From: Ochrobactrum chromiisoli
GTDB taxonomy: Bacteria > Pseudomonadota > Alphaproteobacteria > Rhizobiales > Rhizobiaceae
Length of the DNA: 64,000 bases
Direction: 5' to 3'
Assembly (NCBI RefSeq): GCF_026241335.1
Contig: NZ_JAPHAV010000001.1
Coordinates: 744,001 to 808,000, forward strand
How positions within the stretch are numbered: position 1 is the first letter of the stretch; each line of letters begins with the position of its first letter. This document shows, in pieces, positions 54,239 to 64,000 of this stretch. A program made the translations under genes and the position numbers. The notes under the pieces are model-generated. The model was not told the origin of the DNA, made no database searches, and was given only the letters and a program-made list of their open reading frames with translations.

Positions 54239-54249
54239 TGGGCGGTTTT
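54227..54249 (+). terminator. Terminator enclosing the mltG stop codon
   Basis: ACCGCCCA / TGGGCGGT (8 bp) with loop GTAA, then TTTT. TAA of mltG is 54236-54238, inside the loop, so ribosomes at the stop codon would sit on the hairpin. Confidence 0.7.
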
Positions 54250-54273
54250 ATTTCGCATTGAGGGAAAGAGCAT

Positions 54274-55173
54274 ATGGCGCTTCAGAGTATGACGGGGTTT
54301 GCGCGCCACGCGATGCAATATGGCGCAGCGGATAATGAAGCGCGCATCGTTTGGGAAGTTCGCTCGGTCAATGGCAAGGGACTGGATCTGCGGCTGCGTC
54401 TGCCACAGGGGCTGGAAATCGCTGAACACGCCGTGCGCTCGCTTCTGGCGCGCTATTTTTCACGCGGCAACTTTCAGGCCAGTCTCGCGGTTGAACGCGC
54501 AGAAGCGCAGGCAGGCTTCACCATCAATAAAGCGATGCTTGATGAGGTGCTGAAACTTGGTGCGGAACTACAGGCCCGCCATGGACTTCAGCCTGCAAGC
54601 GTTGATGGCATTCTGTCACTGCGCGGAGTTATCGATCAGGCACAGGTCAGCGATGACGAAAATGCCCGTGCAGGCCTTGAGGCCGCGGTCGTTGCGGCTT
54701 TTGAGGGGGCGCTGAAAGCGATTGCCGAAGCGCGCACGCATGAGGGACAGTCGCTTTTCACTATTTTATCCGGGCATGTCGATACGATTGAACGACTGAC
54801 GCAGGAAGCACGCAATGATCCATCCCGCAGCATAGAAGCCATTCGTACAAAGCTGAACAATCAAGTGGCTTTGCTGATGGAAACCGGACGCGATTTTGAT
54901 GACGCGCGGCTTTATCAGGAAGCGGCTTTTCTGGCGACAAAGGCAGATATTCAGGAAGAGCTGGACCGGCTTGAAACCCATGTGGCGTCTGCGCGCAAGC
55001 TACTTGCTGACGGTGGCCCAATCGGGCGCAAGCTTGACTTTCTTTCACAGGAATTTAATCGCGAAGCCAATACGCTTTGCTCAAAATCGAATGCAGCATC
55101 GATCACGGCAATCGGCCTTGAGCTGAAAGCGGTTGTCGATCAGTTTCGCGAACAGGTACAGAATCTGGAGTAA
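54274..55173 (+). CDS. YicC-family endoribonuclease-like protein, 299 aa
   Basis: The YicC N-terminal domain begins LQSMTGFARHAM and includes VRSVNGKGLDLRLRLPQGL. The C-terminal DUF1732 region has DIQEELDRLETHVASARKLL, PIGRKLDFLSQEFNREANTLCSKS. YicC of E. coli is an RNase acting on small RNAs. GGGAAAG precedes ATG. gmk follows 6 bases after the stop, a widely conserved pair. Confidence 0.93.
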   Translation: MALQSMTGFARHAMQYGAADNEARIVWEVRSVNGKGLDLRLRLPQGLEIAEHAVRSLLARYFSRGNFQASLAVERAEAQAGFTINKAMLDEVLKLGAELQARHGLQPASVDGILSLRGVIDQAQVSDDENARAGLEAAVVAAFEGALKAIAEARTHEGQSLFTILSGHVDTIERLTQEARNDPSRSIEAIRTKLNNQVALLMETGRDFDDARLYQEAAFLATKADIQEELDRLETHVASARKLLADGGPIGRKLDFLSQEFNREANTLCSKSNAASITAIGLELKAVVDQFREQVQNLE

Positions 55174-55179
55174 CGGAAA

Positions 55180-55842
55180 ATGGCCATCTCTTCGGTCGAA
55201 TATGGCATTGCACGCAGAGGCTTGATGGTGGTGATTTCGTCGCCATCGGGCGCGGGAAAATCCACAATCGCGCGGCAGCTGCTCAGTGATCCGGATATGA
55301 AACTGTCGCTGTCGATCTCCGTCACCACACGTGAGCGTCGCCAGAGCGAAATCAACGGCGTCCATTATCATTTCATCACCAAGCGTGAATTTGAACGGCT
55401 GCGTGATAATGACGAGTTGATCGAATGGGCGGAAGTGCACGGCAATTTCTACGGAACATTGCGCCAGACCGCTGAGGAAGCGCTTGCGGACGGCCAGGAC
55501 ATGCTGTTTGACATCGACTGGCAGGGGGCCGAGCAATTGCAGGCCAAAATGCCTGCCGATGTGGTGTCGATCTTCATTCTGCCGCCCACGATGCGCGAAT
55601 TGCAGAACCGTCTTAACCGCCGGGCGGAAGATGCCGCTGATGTGATCGAAACCCGTTTGCAGAATGCGCGTTTTGAAATCCAGAAATGGGTGAAATACGA
55701 CTATATCGTCATCAATGAAGACCTTGAGCGCTCCTATTCCGGCATCAAAGGGATTATCGTTGCCGAGCGTCTGCGCCGCGATCGCCGTCCGGGCCTTTTT
55801 GATTTTGTCGAAGGGCTTTTGGAGGAAAACCCGGAAATCTGA
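55180..55842 (+). CDS. gmk: Guanylate kinase, 220 aa
   Basis: ATP + GMP to ADP + GDP. P-loop [13 protein letters not shown] (residues about 19-31), [19 protein letters not shown] (GMP binding), [12 protein letters not shown] and [10 protein letters not shown]. The C-terminal stretch [22 protein letters not shown] is usual for alphaproteobacteria. Last gene of the fabD to gmk series. Confidence 0.97.
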   Translation: MAISSVEYGIARRGLMVVISSPSGAGKSTIARQLLSDPDMKLSLSISVTTRERRQSEINGVHYHFITKREFERLRDNDELIEWAEVHGNFYGTLRQTAEEALADGQDMLFDIDWQGAEQLQAKMPADVVSIFILPPTMRELQNRLNRRAEDAADVIETRLQNARFEIQKWVKYDYIVINEDLERSYSGIKGIIVAERLRRDRRPGLFDFVEGLLEENPEI

Positions 55843-55855
55843 AAGCAGGCAGAGA

Positions 55856-56076
55856 GCGGCACCGGAAGGCATACGGGTGAATGCTATTCGGGCTCGCACG
55901 ACCAATACGCTCAATCGCGCACAGGGCGGCAATCCTGATCGACCTATAGGATTGCCGCCATAACACCTATGGGACGGGCGGAACGACATTGCAAAAACCG
56001 CTCTGTGGCTCGCATCCGACAATCAGGATTGGTGAGCAGAACGGTGATCACGGTTACCGATGGGCTGAGTGCTTGA
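55856..56076 (+). pseudogene. Decayed C-terminal end of a short-chain dehydrogenase gene
   Basis: APEGIRVNAIRARTTNT at 55862 onward matches the classical SDR segment after the catalytic Lys. A stem-loop (GGCGGCAATCCT 55925-55936 / AGGATTGCCGCC 55948-55959) interrupts it. From 55966 PMGRAE, then in the next frame DIAKTALWLASDNQDW (55985 on), and after another frame change SRTVITVTDGLSA ending TGA at 56074 follow the normal SDR order of PMGRxGxPxDIAxxxLFLASD and VDGG. No start or catalytic region remains. Confidence 0.65.
55925..55959 (+). terminator. Hairpin downstream of gmk
   Basis: GGCGGCAATCCT / AGGATTGCCGCC, 12-bp perfect stem with an 11-base loop, no T run (ATAACA follows). Likely to end or stabilise the gmk transcript. 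Confidence 0.4.
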
Positions 56077-56106
56077 TCGCAATAAAAATTGCACGGAATG
56101 ATAATT

Positions 56107-56253
56107 TCAATCAAGCAGAATGAGGATCGCATCCACCACGGCCAGCGTGAAAAGCAGGGCGATCATGCTCGCCGCCGCAATCACCATCATGCGCTTCTGG
56201 CGTGAGTGCTTCTCAGGCTGTTTTCCGCTCCAGTCATATGGCGTTTCAGGCAT
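56107..56253 (-). CDS. Small single-pass membrane protein, 48 aa
   Basis: Begins MPETPYDWSGKQPEKHSRQK, then a basic turn and one hydrophobic helix (MMVIAAASMIALLFTLAVVD) to the end ILILLD. GGAGGAGA sits two to five bases before ATG, a very strong ribosome site. The N-in/C-out topology is suggested by the basic residues before the helix. Function unknown. It is downstream of an uncharacterised gene and tldD on the same strand with a 72-base gap. Confidence 0.7.
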   Translation of the reverse strand: MPETPYDWSGKQPEKHSRQKRMMVIAAASMIALLFTLAVVDAILILLD

Positions 56254-56325
56254 CGTCTCCTCCGTCACACAATCCTGAATGAGTTTGCACTTTATACGCT
56301 TTGGATTGCAATATGATGGCCTTTA

Positions 56326-56880
56326 TCAAATTGCTGTTTCGCTGGCACGCCTGATTGCGTTGAGAATACGGCTCCGTATCATGCCGCTGACAGGCCGGAT
56401 CAGATACCAGTAAGGTGTGAAACGCCGGTGGCTGGCGCGGTCCGGGCAAAAAATACGCGTCTCGGTGACAAGGCGCGTTTTGCCGTCTTGTTCGGTTGCG
56501 GTGAAGGCCAGTGCAAGCTTTGCAACGCCGGGTACCTTGAAAGCCAGATAATCGTCAGCGCTTTGCATCTGATAGAGGCCGAAATCCGTTTTCCAGAATT
56601 GCCCCACGAGTCCGTAAACCAGTGCTTCGCCGGGCCGATGTTCGAGCAGTGTAAATTCATGCAGGCCAAAAGGTGGCGCAACAGCCTTTTCGCGCCCACG
56701 CAATTGTGCAAGCGCGCGCATAGGCATTTCACGCAATGCAATCATGCTGCGGAAAAACGCGTCTGTTTCGGGCCGGTAGCTCATGGCTGCCCGCAAGACG
56801 ACTTCCGGTGAAGCGCTGACATCACAACCATGCACTTCGCTGAAACCATAATCTGGCAGATATTTGTTGATCAGTTGCAT
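56326..56880 (-). CDS. Uncharacterised protein, helix-grip (SRPBCC/DUF2867-like) candidate, 184 aa
   Basis: No family is certain. A conserved-looking order of FGLHEFTLLEHRPGEALVYG, KVPGVAKLALAFTATEQDGK and LVTETRIFCPDRASHRRF, alternating strands with a long C-terminal helix (SGMIRSRILNAIRRASETA), resembles polyketide-cyclase/SRPBCC folds. No signal peptide. It begins 9 bases after tldD ends, so they are in one operon. Confidence 0.65.
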   Translation of the reverse strand: MQLINKYLPDYGFSEVHGCDVSASPEVVLRAAMSYRPETDAFFRSMIALREMPMRALAQLRGREKAVAPPFGLHEFTLLEHRPGEALVYGLVGQFWKTDFGLYQMQSADDYLAFKVPGVAKLALAFTATEQDGKTRLVTETRIFCPDRASHRRFTPYWYLIRPVSGMIRSRILNAIRRASETAI

Positions 56881-56889
56881 GAGCAGGAT

Positions 56890-58302
56890 TTAAACCGCCG
56901 TGCCGCCGACCGTCACCTGATCCATGCGAAGGTGCGGCTGACCAACGCCGACCGGAACCCATTGTCCGCCCTTACCGCAATTGCCGGAGCCGGTATCAAG
57001 TTTCATGTCATTGCCAATCATCGAAATACGCTGCATCGCATCCGGGCCATTGCCGATCAGCATTGCGCCCTTGATCGGCGCGCCTATCTTGCCGTCTTCG
57101 ATCATATAGGCTTCCGTGCAGCCGAACACGAACTTCCCGGAGGTGATGTCGACTTGTCCGCCACCAAAAGAGACGGCATAAATCCCCTTCTTCATGGAAG
57201 CGATGATCTCTTCCGGTGATTTGTCACCCGACAGCATATAGGTGTTGGTCATGCGCGGCATAGGGGCGTGTGCATAGGATTCACGCCGCCCGTTGCCGGT
57301 AGCACTCATCCCCATCAGGCGCGCGTTTTGACGGTCCTGCATATAATTGACGAGCTTACCATCTTCGATCAGCACCGTGCGATTGGTCGGTGTTCCTTCG
57401 TCATCAATGGTCAGCGAGCCGCGACGCTCGGAAATCGTGCCATCATCAACGACCGTGACGCCCTTCGATGCAACCTGCTGACCGAGCAGACCTGCAAAGG
57501 CAGATGTTTTCTTGCGGTTGAAGTCGCCTTCAAGTCCGTGACCGACCGCTTCATGCAGCATGACGCCCGGCCAGCCGTTGCCAAGCACAATGTCGTAAGT
57601 GCCAGCGGGCGCGGGGATGGCTTCCAGATTGACGAGCGCCTGACGCAGTGCTTCATCGGCAACGCCTTGCCAGCTTTCGGTGGTGATGAAATCGCCAAAG
57701 CCTTTGCGTCCGCCGAGTGTGTGCGAGCCGGATTCCTGACGGTCACCATTGCCGGCCACAACCGAAACACTCAGGCGCACCATCGGGCGAATATCGCGCA
57801 CGAAATGGCCATCGGCACGTAGAATTTCCACCTGCTGCCATGATCCGGCGATGGAAACAGAAACCTGCCGCACTTTGGGGTCTTTGGCGCGTAAATAAGC
57901 GTCTATCTTTTGCAAAAGCTGAACCTTTGCATCAAAGGTTGGCGAGCCGATCGGGTTTTCGTCGGTATAAAGATGGCGGTTGGTGCCTGCGGGGGCGGCG
58001 GCATAGGCGCCGCTGTGGCCCGTTAAAGTGGCTGAAACGGCCTCGGAAGCGCGCTTGAGCGCTGCAAGTGACAAGTCTCCGGCATGGGCATAGCCAATGG
58101 CTTCGCCGGAAACTGCGCGCAGACCAAACCCCTGATCCTGATTGAAAGAGCCAGTTTTGAGGCGTCCATTGTCGAAAACAAGTGCTTCCGCCTCCCGATA
58201 TTCCATGAACAGCTCGCCATCGTCACTGCCCTTCAGGCTTTGCGAAACAAGGCGTTCTATATCGTCGCGGTTGGCATCGAAACTATCGATCAGGCTCTTC
58301 AT
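56890..58302 (-). CDS. tldD: Metalloprotease TldD, 470 aa
   Basis: TldD/PmbA-family zinc protease that in E. coli acts with TldE (PmbA) in microcin processing and toxin breakdown. The HExxxH site is in MLHEAVGHGLEGDFNRKKTS, and the third ligand is in the NCGKGGQWVPVG segment near the C-terminus. The frame is open ten codons upstream; MKSLIDSF is chosen. TldE is not in this window. It starts the tldD-SRPBCC-small-membrane-protein unit. Confidence 0.95.
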   Translation of the reverse strand: MKSLIDSFDANRDDIERLVSQSLKGSDDGELFMEYREAEALVFDNGRLKTGSFNQDQGFGLRAVSGEAIGYAHAGDLSLAALKRASEAVSATLTGHSGAYAAAPAGTNRHLYTDENPIGSPTFDAKVQLLQKIDAYLRAKDPKVRQVSVSIAGSWQQVEILRADGHFVRDIRPMVRLSVSVVAGNGDRQESGSHTLGGRKGFGDFITTESWQGVADEALRQALVNLEAIPAPAGTYDIVLGNGWPGVMLHEAVGHGLEGDFNRKKTSAFAGLLGQQVASKGVTVVDDGTISERRGSLTIDDEGTPTNRTVLIEDGKLVNYMQDRQNARLMGMSATGNGRRESYAHAPMPRMTNTYMLSGDKSPEEIIASMKKGIYAVSFGGGQVDITSGKFVFGCTEAYMIEDGKIGAPIKGAMLIGNGPDAMQRISMIGNDMKLDTGSGNCGKGGQWVPVGVGQPHLRMDQVTVGGTAV

Positions 58303-58371
58303 AAAATAAATCCTGCGGCATGTGTTTGCCACAGGATGTAAGCGTTAAATCGGTCGAGAACAACCTTGAGC

Positions 58372-58983
58372 TTATGGCAAAGCGTCGAAGCCTTCGCCAA
58401 ATCCCTTTAAATCTACAGGAATGCCCACACCTTCTTCAGGCGTTTGGAAGACGATGAAGGTTGCAGACTTGCCGTTGCGAAACGTCTTGAGCAGCTCATC
58501 TTCAAGGATGACCTCTGCATAGCAGCCATCTTCAAAGCAGCGCACAAAATAAGCGCGACCGATATCCTTGCCATCGACATTGAGGCCAAGGCCGTTTGGC
58601 AGCAGCACGCCGAGTGGGGCGAGAACGCGCAGGATGCGCGCTTTGTTGTCGGCTGTCTTCAGAACCACAACCGATAGACCAAGTTCTGGGCGTTTAGCCG
58701 CAACCACGTTTTGGATAAGCGCGCATTGTTCGGTCTTGGCACCCGCTGGCGTATCGCAGAGAATTGCCCACGCACCATGCTGCGACTTGAGCGTGCCACT
58801 CTGCTGCGGTGTTGCTGGCGATTGCGGCTGTGCTGCCGGTGCCTGCGTTGGCGCTGGAAGCTGCGCGGGCTTTTCCTGCGCTAGGGATGGCGTTGTTGCG
58901 ACTGCCACAGCAAGAGCAGCACCCGTTGCAAGGGTGGCAAAACGAGGGAAAATCGAGCAGCGGGCGGATGGACGGAAAAACAT
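58372..58983 (-). CDS. Invasion-associated locus B (IalB) family protein, 203 aa
   Basis: A signal peptide (first about 35 residues, LATGAALAVAVATTPSLAQ) is followed by a Pro/Gln/Ala-rich linker and the IalB domain (GAWAILCDTP, KTEQCALIQNVV, LGVLLPNGLGLNVDG, FVRCFEDGCYAEV) with four cysteines for disulphides. The family was named in Bartonella, where IalB aids erythrocyte invasion, but is widespread in free-living Rhizobiales. ATG 58983 with CTGGAGA upstream is used; 48 further codons upstream look spurious. Confidence 0.9.
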   Translation of the reverse strand: MFFRPSARCSIFPRFATLATGAALAVAVATTPSLAQEKPAQLPAPTQAPAAQPQSPATPQQSGTLKSQHGAWAILCDTPAGAKTEQCALIQNVVAAKRPELGLSVVVLKTADNKARILRVLAPLGVLLPNGLGLNVDGKDIGRAYFVRCFEDGCYAEVILEDELLKTFRNGKSATFIVFQTPEEGVGIPVDLKGFGEGFDALP

Positions 58984-59400
58984 GAAATCTCCAGATCGAA
59001 TCACCGTGACGTTACCGTGCGAAGCAGGCCGTGAAAAGCTATTGTCGCCTCCGGGCCATAATCGCAAAGGCAATGCCGGTTTTGCACCCAGATGCGTCCC
59101 AAGATGCGTTTGGGCAGTTATATCCATTTTCGATCGGCACGGTAACGGAAACCTCTTGCTAAATCATGGCTTCATTATGGGTTTCTGTGGGTTTTCCCAA
59201 GTTTTCGTCATGCAAAGAACCTCAAGCAAGCGCGCAGGATGCGGGGCTCTGACGCAGGGCTGCGCGCAAAAATGCCGCACAGGAACATATTCGCCTCGCT
59301 TGCGGTGTGCGGTAAGGTGTGGTTTGAACGCTGACGGGGGATACGGCCGTCTTAACGTCCGGCGTCCAAGCCTGCAAGGGCGAAAAGGGAGAGAGTTCTG
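58984..59400. other. Spacer between ialB and ctaC
   Basis: 417 bases between two diverging genes. I see no gene, RNA or repeat; it must carry the promoters of both, but no clear -35/-10 pair stands out. Confidence 0.5.
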
Positions 59401-60285
59401 GTGGATAAATTTGTTGCCACAACGAGGGGCGCCGTCGTTGGTGCTATCGCATTGCTGTGGACAAGCGGTGCCGCTCTGGCGGATCAGCCGCGTCCGTGGG
59501 AAATGACATTTCAAGCTGCTGCTACGGGCATTGCCGAGCAGATTCATTGGTTCGAGCGTTATACGCTCTGGTTTATCGTACCCATCACACTGCTTGTGCT
59601 GGTTTTGCTGTTCTGGTGCGCTTTCAAGTTTCGCGCGAACGCAAATCCTGAACCATCCAAGACCAGCCACAATACGGCAATTGAGGTCATCTGGACGGTG
59701 GGTCCGGTGATTGTACTGCTTTTTCTGGCGGTGCCATCATTCCAGCTCCTGACGGCGCAATATTCGCCCGAAGATCCTTCGCTGACCGTCAAGGCGACGG
59801 GGTATCAGTGGTACTGGGGCTATGAGTATCAGACCGAGACGCCGGTCAGTTTTGATTCTCTTATCCTAAAGGATGGAGAGCGGGCTGCGGCTGGCAAAGA
59901 AAACCGCGCTATCTATCCGCGTCTTCTGACTGTTGACAATGAAGTTGTCGTGCCGGTTGGAACGACAGTCCGTCTTCTGGTCACCGCCGCCGATGTTATC
60001 CATTCATGGACAATTCCGGCTTTTGGCGTGAAGATGGATGCTATTCCGGGTCGCATCAATGAGGCTTGGTTCAAGGCTGACAAAGAAGGCCTTTATTACG
60101 GCCAGTGTTCGGAACTATGTGGCAAGGATCACGCTTACATGCCGATTGCCGTGCGTGTTGTCTCGGACGAGCAATATAACACATGGCTCACGGCCGCAGC
60201 ATCGGACCTTCAGGGTGCGAACAAGGCGCTTCAGGCTGAGCTTGAAGGCGATACAAATGATAAAGTAGCTGCGGCGGGTCTTTAA
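59401..60285 (+). CDS. ctaC: Cytochrome c oxidase subunit II, 294 aa
   Basis: Signal sequence, two membrane helices (about 45-65 and 95-115) and a cupredoxin domain. The dinuclear copper CuA ligands are HSWTIPAF, then QCSELCGKDHAYMP (two Cys, Glu, His, Met). TGYQWYWGYEY is the aromatic electron-entry patch. GTG start with AGGGAGAG upstream. It opens the cox gene group ctaC-ctaD-ctaB-coxF-ctaG, producing the aa3 terminal oxidase. Confidence 0.97.
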   Translation: MDKFVATTRGAVVGAIALLWTSGAALADQPRPWEMTFQAAATGIAEQIHWFERYTLWFIVPITLLVLVLLFWCAFKFRANANPEPSKTSHNTAIEVIWTVGPVIVLLFLAVPSFQLLTAQYSPEDPSLTVKATGYQWYWGYEYQTETPVSFDSLILKDGERAAAGKENRAIYPRLLTVDNEVVVPVGTTVRLLVTAADVIHSWTIPAFGVKMDAIPGRINEAWFKADKEGLYYGQCSELCGKDHAYMPIAVRVVSDEQYNTWLTAAASDLQGANKALQAELEGDTNDKVAAAGL

Positions 60286-60309
60286 GACTTCGATACGCAA
60301 GACTGTTGA

Positions 60310-61986
<1,677 letters not shown>

Positions 61987-61998
61987 CGTTTAGGACGG

Positions 61999-62029
61999 GG
62001 GCGAATCTGTGAAATGGGTTCGCCCTTTT
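61999..62029 (+). terminator. Terminator after ctaD
   Basis: GGGCGAA / TTCGCCC (7 bp, 13-base loop) and TTTT. With the 219-base gap to ctaB it suggests that ctaB-coxF-ctaG have at least partly separate transcription. Confidence 0.6.
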
Positions 62030-62205
62030 GTAAAACTATGATATGTGCGAGCGGCATTCAGCTATGTCAGCCCTTGGCTGGCGTTGCGGTTCGGAAAATC
62101 CGATAGGGGTGAATGCATTTCCGGGAGGTAGGGTTTGTTGGAATACCGGTGGGCGTTCAGGGCAGGACGCGGCATCGGTCGGTTGAATTCGAGGTTGTAA
62201 AGTCA

Positions 62206-63153
62206 ATGTCTCTGGTGGAAAAAAACACGGTTTCCGACGAAGCATTCGCACTCTCTGAGGCGACGGCGCGGGATTATCTTATCCTGCTGAAGCCGCGTGT
62301 AATGTCGCTGGTGGTATTTACCGGCCTTGTCGGTCTGGTGCTCGCACCCGGCCATATGAATCCTGTCTTGGCTGCTATCAGCATTCTTTGCATTGCGGTT
62401 GGCGCAGGTGCGTCGGGCGCGCTCAATATGTGGTATGATGCCGATATTGATGCCGTGATGAAACGCACGCGCAAACGTCCGGTTCCAGCTGGCATCATCC
62501 AGCCCAATCAGGTGCTGGCCTTTGGCCTCACACTATCAGCCTTCTCAGTGGTCACTCTTGGCCTGATGGTCAATTGGCTGGCGGGAGCGCTCCTCGCTTT
62601 CACGATTTTCTTTTATGCCGTTGTTTATACCATGTGGCTCAAGCGCTCGACGCCACAGAATATTGTGATCGGCGGTGCCGCTGGGGCCTTCCCGCCAATG
62701 ATTGGTTGGGCTGCTGCAACGGGTGAAATCACTTGGGACAGCACCGTTCTGTTCTTGATCATCTTTTTGTGGACCCCGCCGCATTTCTGGGCACTGTCGC
62801 TCTTCACATCAAATGATTACGAAGCGGCCCGTGTTCCGATGATGCCCAATGTGAAGGGCGAATTGTCGACCCGCAGGCAGGCTCTGTTCTATGCTGTTCT
62901 GATGGCGCCGGTTGGTGTGCTGCCATGGATCATGGGCTTTGCGGGCATTTTCTATGGCGTTATTTCTGTTCTGCTCGGACTGGCATTCGTCTATTATGCA
63001 TGGCGCATGTGGGCGGCTGAAACCGAAACGCAGATGTTGCTTGCAGCGCGTAAGCTTTTCCGCTTTTCGCTGATTTATCTGTCCGTGATTTTTGCGGTGC
63101 TGTTGTTTGAAGCTTTGGCGGTCAAGCTTCTGACTGGATTTGGGTTCCTGTGA
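62206..63153 (+). CDS. ctaB: Protohaem IX farnesyltransferase (haem O synthase), 315 aa
   Basis: UbiA-superfamily membrane enzyme adding a farnesyl group to haem B, required for haem A. The Asp-rich motif is [20 protein letters not shown]. Nine hydrophobic helices; [11 protein letters not shown] supplies the second polar site. The frame is open 31 codons before the chosen ATG ([10 protein letters not shown]). Confidence 0.96.
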   Translation: MSLVEKNTVSDEAFALSEATARDYLILLKPRVMSLVVFTGLVGLVLAPGHMNPVLAAISILCIAVGAGASGALNMWYDADIDAVMKRTRKRPVPAGIIQPNQVLAFGLTLSAFSVVTLGLMVNWLAGALLAFTIFFYAVVYTMWLKRSTPQNIVIGGAAGAFPPMIGWAAATGEITWDSTVLFLIIFLWTPPHFWALSLFTSNDYEAARVPMMPNVKGELSTRRQALFYAVLMAPVGVLPWIMGFAGIFYGVISVLLGLAFVYYAWRMWAAETETQMLLAARKLFRFSLIYLSVIFAVLLFEALAVKLLTGFGFL

Positions 63154-63166
63154 GGAGCGGGCTGAA

Positions 63167-63367
63167 TTGGAGAGTGTTGTGATTGATAAGCCAGCGCAAG
63201 AGCCGGTGAAGGAAGAGCTGGAACTGATTGTGCCGACTGAGCCGCAGAAAAAGGCACAGCGTAATCGTTCTATCGGGCTTGCAATCGCACTTCTGCTTTT
63301 TGTGGTGCTTGTCTATATCGGTACGGTCGCAAAACTCGGTGCAAACATGTTTATGCGGCCAATGTAA
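63167..63367 (+). CDS. Small CoxF-like membrane protein of the cytochrome oxidase cluster, 66 aa
   Basis: An acidic N-terminus (VIDKPAQEPVKEELELIV), a basic bridge KAQRNR, one membrane helix (IGLAIALLLFVVLVYIGTVA) and the end LGANMFMRPM. The location between ctaB and ctaG matches the small CoxF protein of alphaproteobacteria; its role in oxidase assembly is unproven. TTG 63167 has AGGAG nine bases upstream; GTG 63179 with GGAGAG four bases upstream is the alternative. Confidence 0.75.
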   Translation: MESVVIDKPAQEPVKEELELIVPTEPQKKAQRNRSIGLAIALLLFVVLVYIGTVAKLGANMFMRPM

Positions 63368-63432
63368 TGACGGCCATTCATGGGATGGGATGATTTAACA
63401 ACGAACTGACCAGACGTTTTCGGGAGGAGAAG

Positions 63433-64000
63433 ATGGAAGATCAGCAGAACATCGACGAGAAGCAAAAAAAGCTCAACCGTTCCAACCGCACGGTTGCAAT
63501 CGCTTGTGTTGCCTTTTTCGCCTGCATGGTCGGTGCAGCTTACGCTTCCGTTCCATTGTATCGTCTGTTCTGTCAGGTGACAGGTTACGGTGGTACCACC
63601 CAGCGCGTCGAACAATATTCCGACACCATACTCGATAAAACCATGAAGGTCCGCTTTGATGCCAATACGTCAAACGGTCTGCCTTGGGATTTCAAGCCGG
63701 TCGAGCGTGAAGTCAGCTTGCGCATTGGGGAAACCTTGATGATCAAGTATGAGGCGCAGAATCTTTTTGATCAGACGACTTACGGTCGTGCGAGCTTCAA
63801 TGTCGCACCAGCCCGGGCAGGCGCTTATTTCAATAAGGTTGAATGCTTCTGCTTTACCGACACGACCTTGCAGCCCGATGAGAGCATGGAAATGCCGGTG
63901 GTGTTCTTCATCGATCCGGAGATCATCAATGATCCTGATCTGAAAGATGTGAAAACAATTACGCTTTCCTATACGTTCTTTCCGATCGAGAAGCCTGCGC
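63433..64000 (+). CDS. ctaG: Cytochrome c oxidase assembly protein CtaG (Cox11), 3' end cut by window
   Basis: Delivers copper to CuB of subunit I. An N-terminal helix ([20 protein letters not shown]), then [16 protein letters not shown] and the copper-binding [16 protein letters not shown] followed by [10 protein letters not shown] are diagnostic. GGGAGGAGAAG precedes ATG. The frame stays open to the window end, so the last residues of this protein of about 200 are missing. Confidence 0.95.
   Translation, partial: MEDQQNIDEKQKKLNRSNRTVAIACVAFFACMVGAAYASVPLYRLFCQVTGYGGTTQRVEQYSDTILDKTMKVRFDANTSNGLPWDFKPVEREVSLRIGETLMIKYEAQNLFDQTTYGRASFNVAPARAGAYFNKVECFCFTDTTLQPDESMEMPVVFFIDPEIINDPDLKDVKTITLSYTFFPIEKPA

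Overview
The window comes from an alphaproteobacterium of the order Hyphomicrobiales (Rhizobiales), almost certainly the Brucella/Ochrobactrum group. The porin at 19208-20290 is an Omp2-type porin, and there is an IalB-family protein, a RibB with a dead cyclohydrolase domain, and CtrA-clade core gene orders (dnaB-radA-cvpA-purF; fabD-fabG-acpP-fabF-mltG-yicC-gmk; ctaC-ctaD-ctaB-ctaG). It reads as ordinary chromosomal sequence, mostly core genes, with a few accessory pockets. I see no rRNA, tRNA, CRISPR array, intact insertion sequence or origin.

Layout. 1-5.3 kb: the end of a FAD-linked oxidase, a DUF6101-like gene, a probable small RNA with its own promoter and terminator (about 1812-1947), then a crotonase/acyl-CoA dehydrogenase pair and a cold-shock gene. 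5.9-12.4 kb: purD, ubiA, pdxH, a lipoprotein, a DnaJ/CbpA-type co-chaperone, fabI and a histidine phosphatase. 12.4-19.1 kb: a CLC channel, a RES/Xre toxin-antitoxin pair, a DUF1344 protein, aroC, ribB, a deacetylase-family protein and xseB. 19.2-23.2 kb: Omp2-type porin, DedA, GlsB/YeaQ, YidB and pirin. 23.3-27.2 kb: dxs-tlyA-RNA methyltransferase, overlapping end to end. 27.5-33.2 kb: a membrane protein of unknown function, a LOG protein, a MliC-like lysozyme inhibitor, a LysM protein, and an ArsR-type metal sensor next to an Atm1-like ABC exporter.

33.2-34.95 kb is the most unusual stretch. It holds a decayed gene with the C-terminal signature of a phage MuF/head-morphogenesis domain followed by a separate C-terminal domain. 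It is broken by three frameshifts and one stop, and overlaps (ATGA) a 41-codon membrane-protein stub whose sequence resembles the N-terminus of an intact single-pass membrane protein just upstream. The best reading is the relic of a MuF-type polymorphic toxin with immunity genes.

35.0-43.4 kb: psd-pssA (phosphatidylethanolamine synthesis), a small ATPase, an SDR, and purF, cvpA, radA, dnaB on the minus strand. 43.6-46.1 kb: a periplasmic purine nucleoside permease protein and cfa with a structured leader. 46.4-48.8 kb: the rpsF-rpsR-DUF2232-rplI ribosomal operon. 49.2-55.8 kb: fatty-acid synthesis genes through gmk. After gmk lies the decayed C-terminal end of an SDR gene. 56.1-59.0 kb: a minus-strand cluster ialB, tldD, an uncharacterised protein and a 48-residue membrane protein. 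59.4 kb to the end: the cytochrome aa3 oxidase genes ctaC, ctaD, ctaB, a small CoxF-like gene and ctaG, which runs off the window.

Five intergenic palindromes (about 4.5, 5.7, 20.5, 23.2 and 46.0 kb), at least three of them sharing a core, mark a dispersed repeat family. Functions are assigned from motifs read by eye; no database search was possible.
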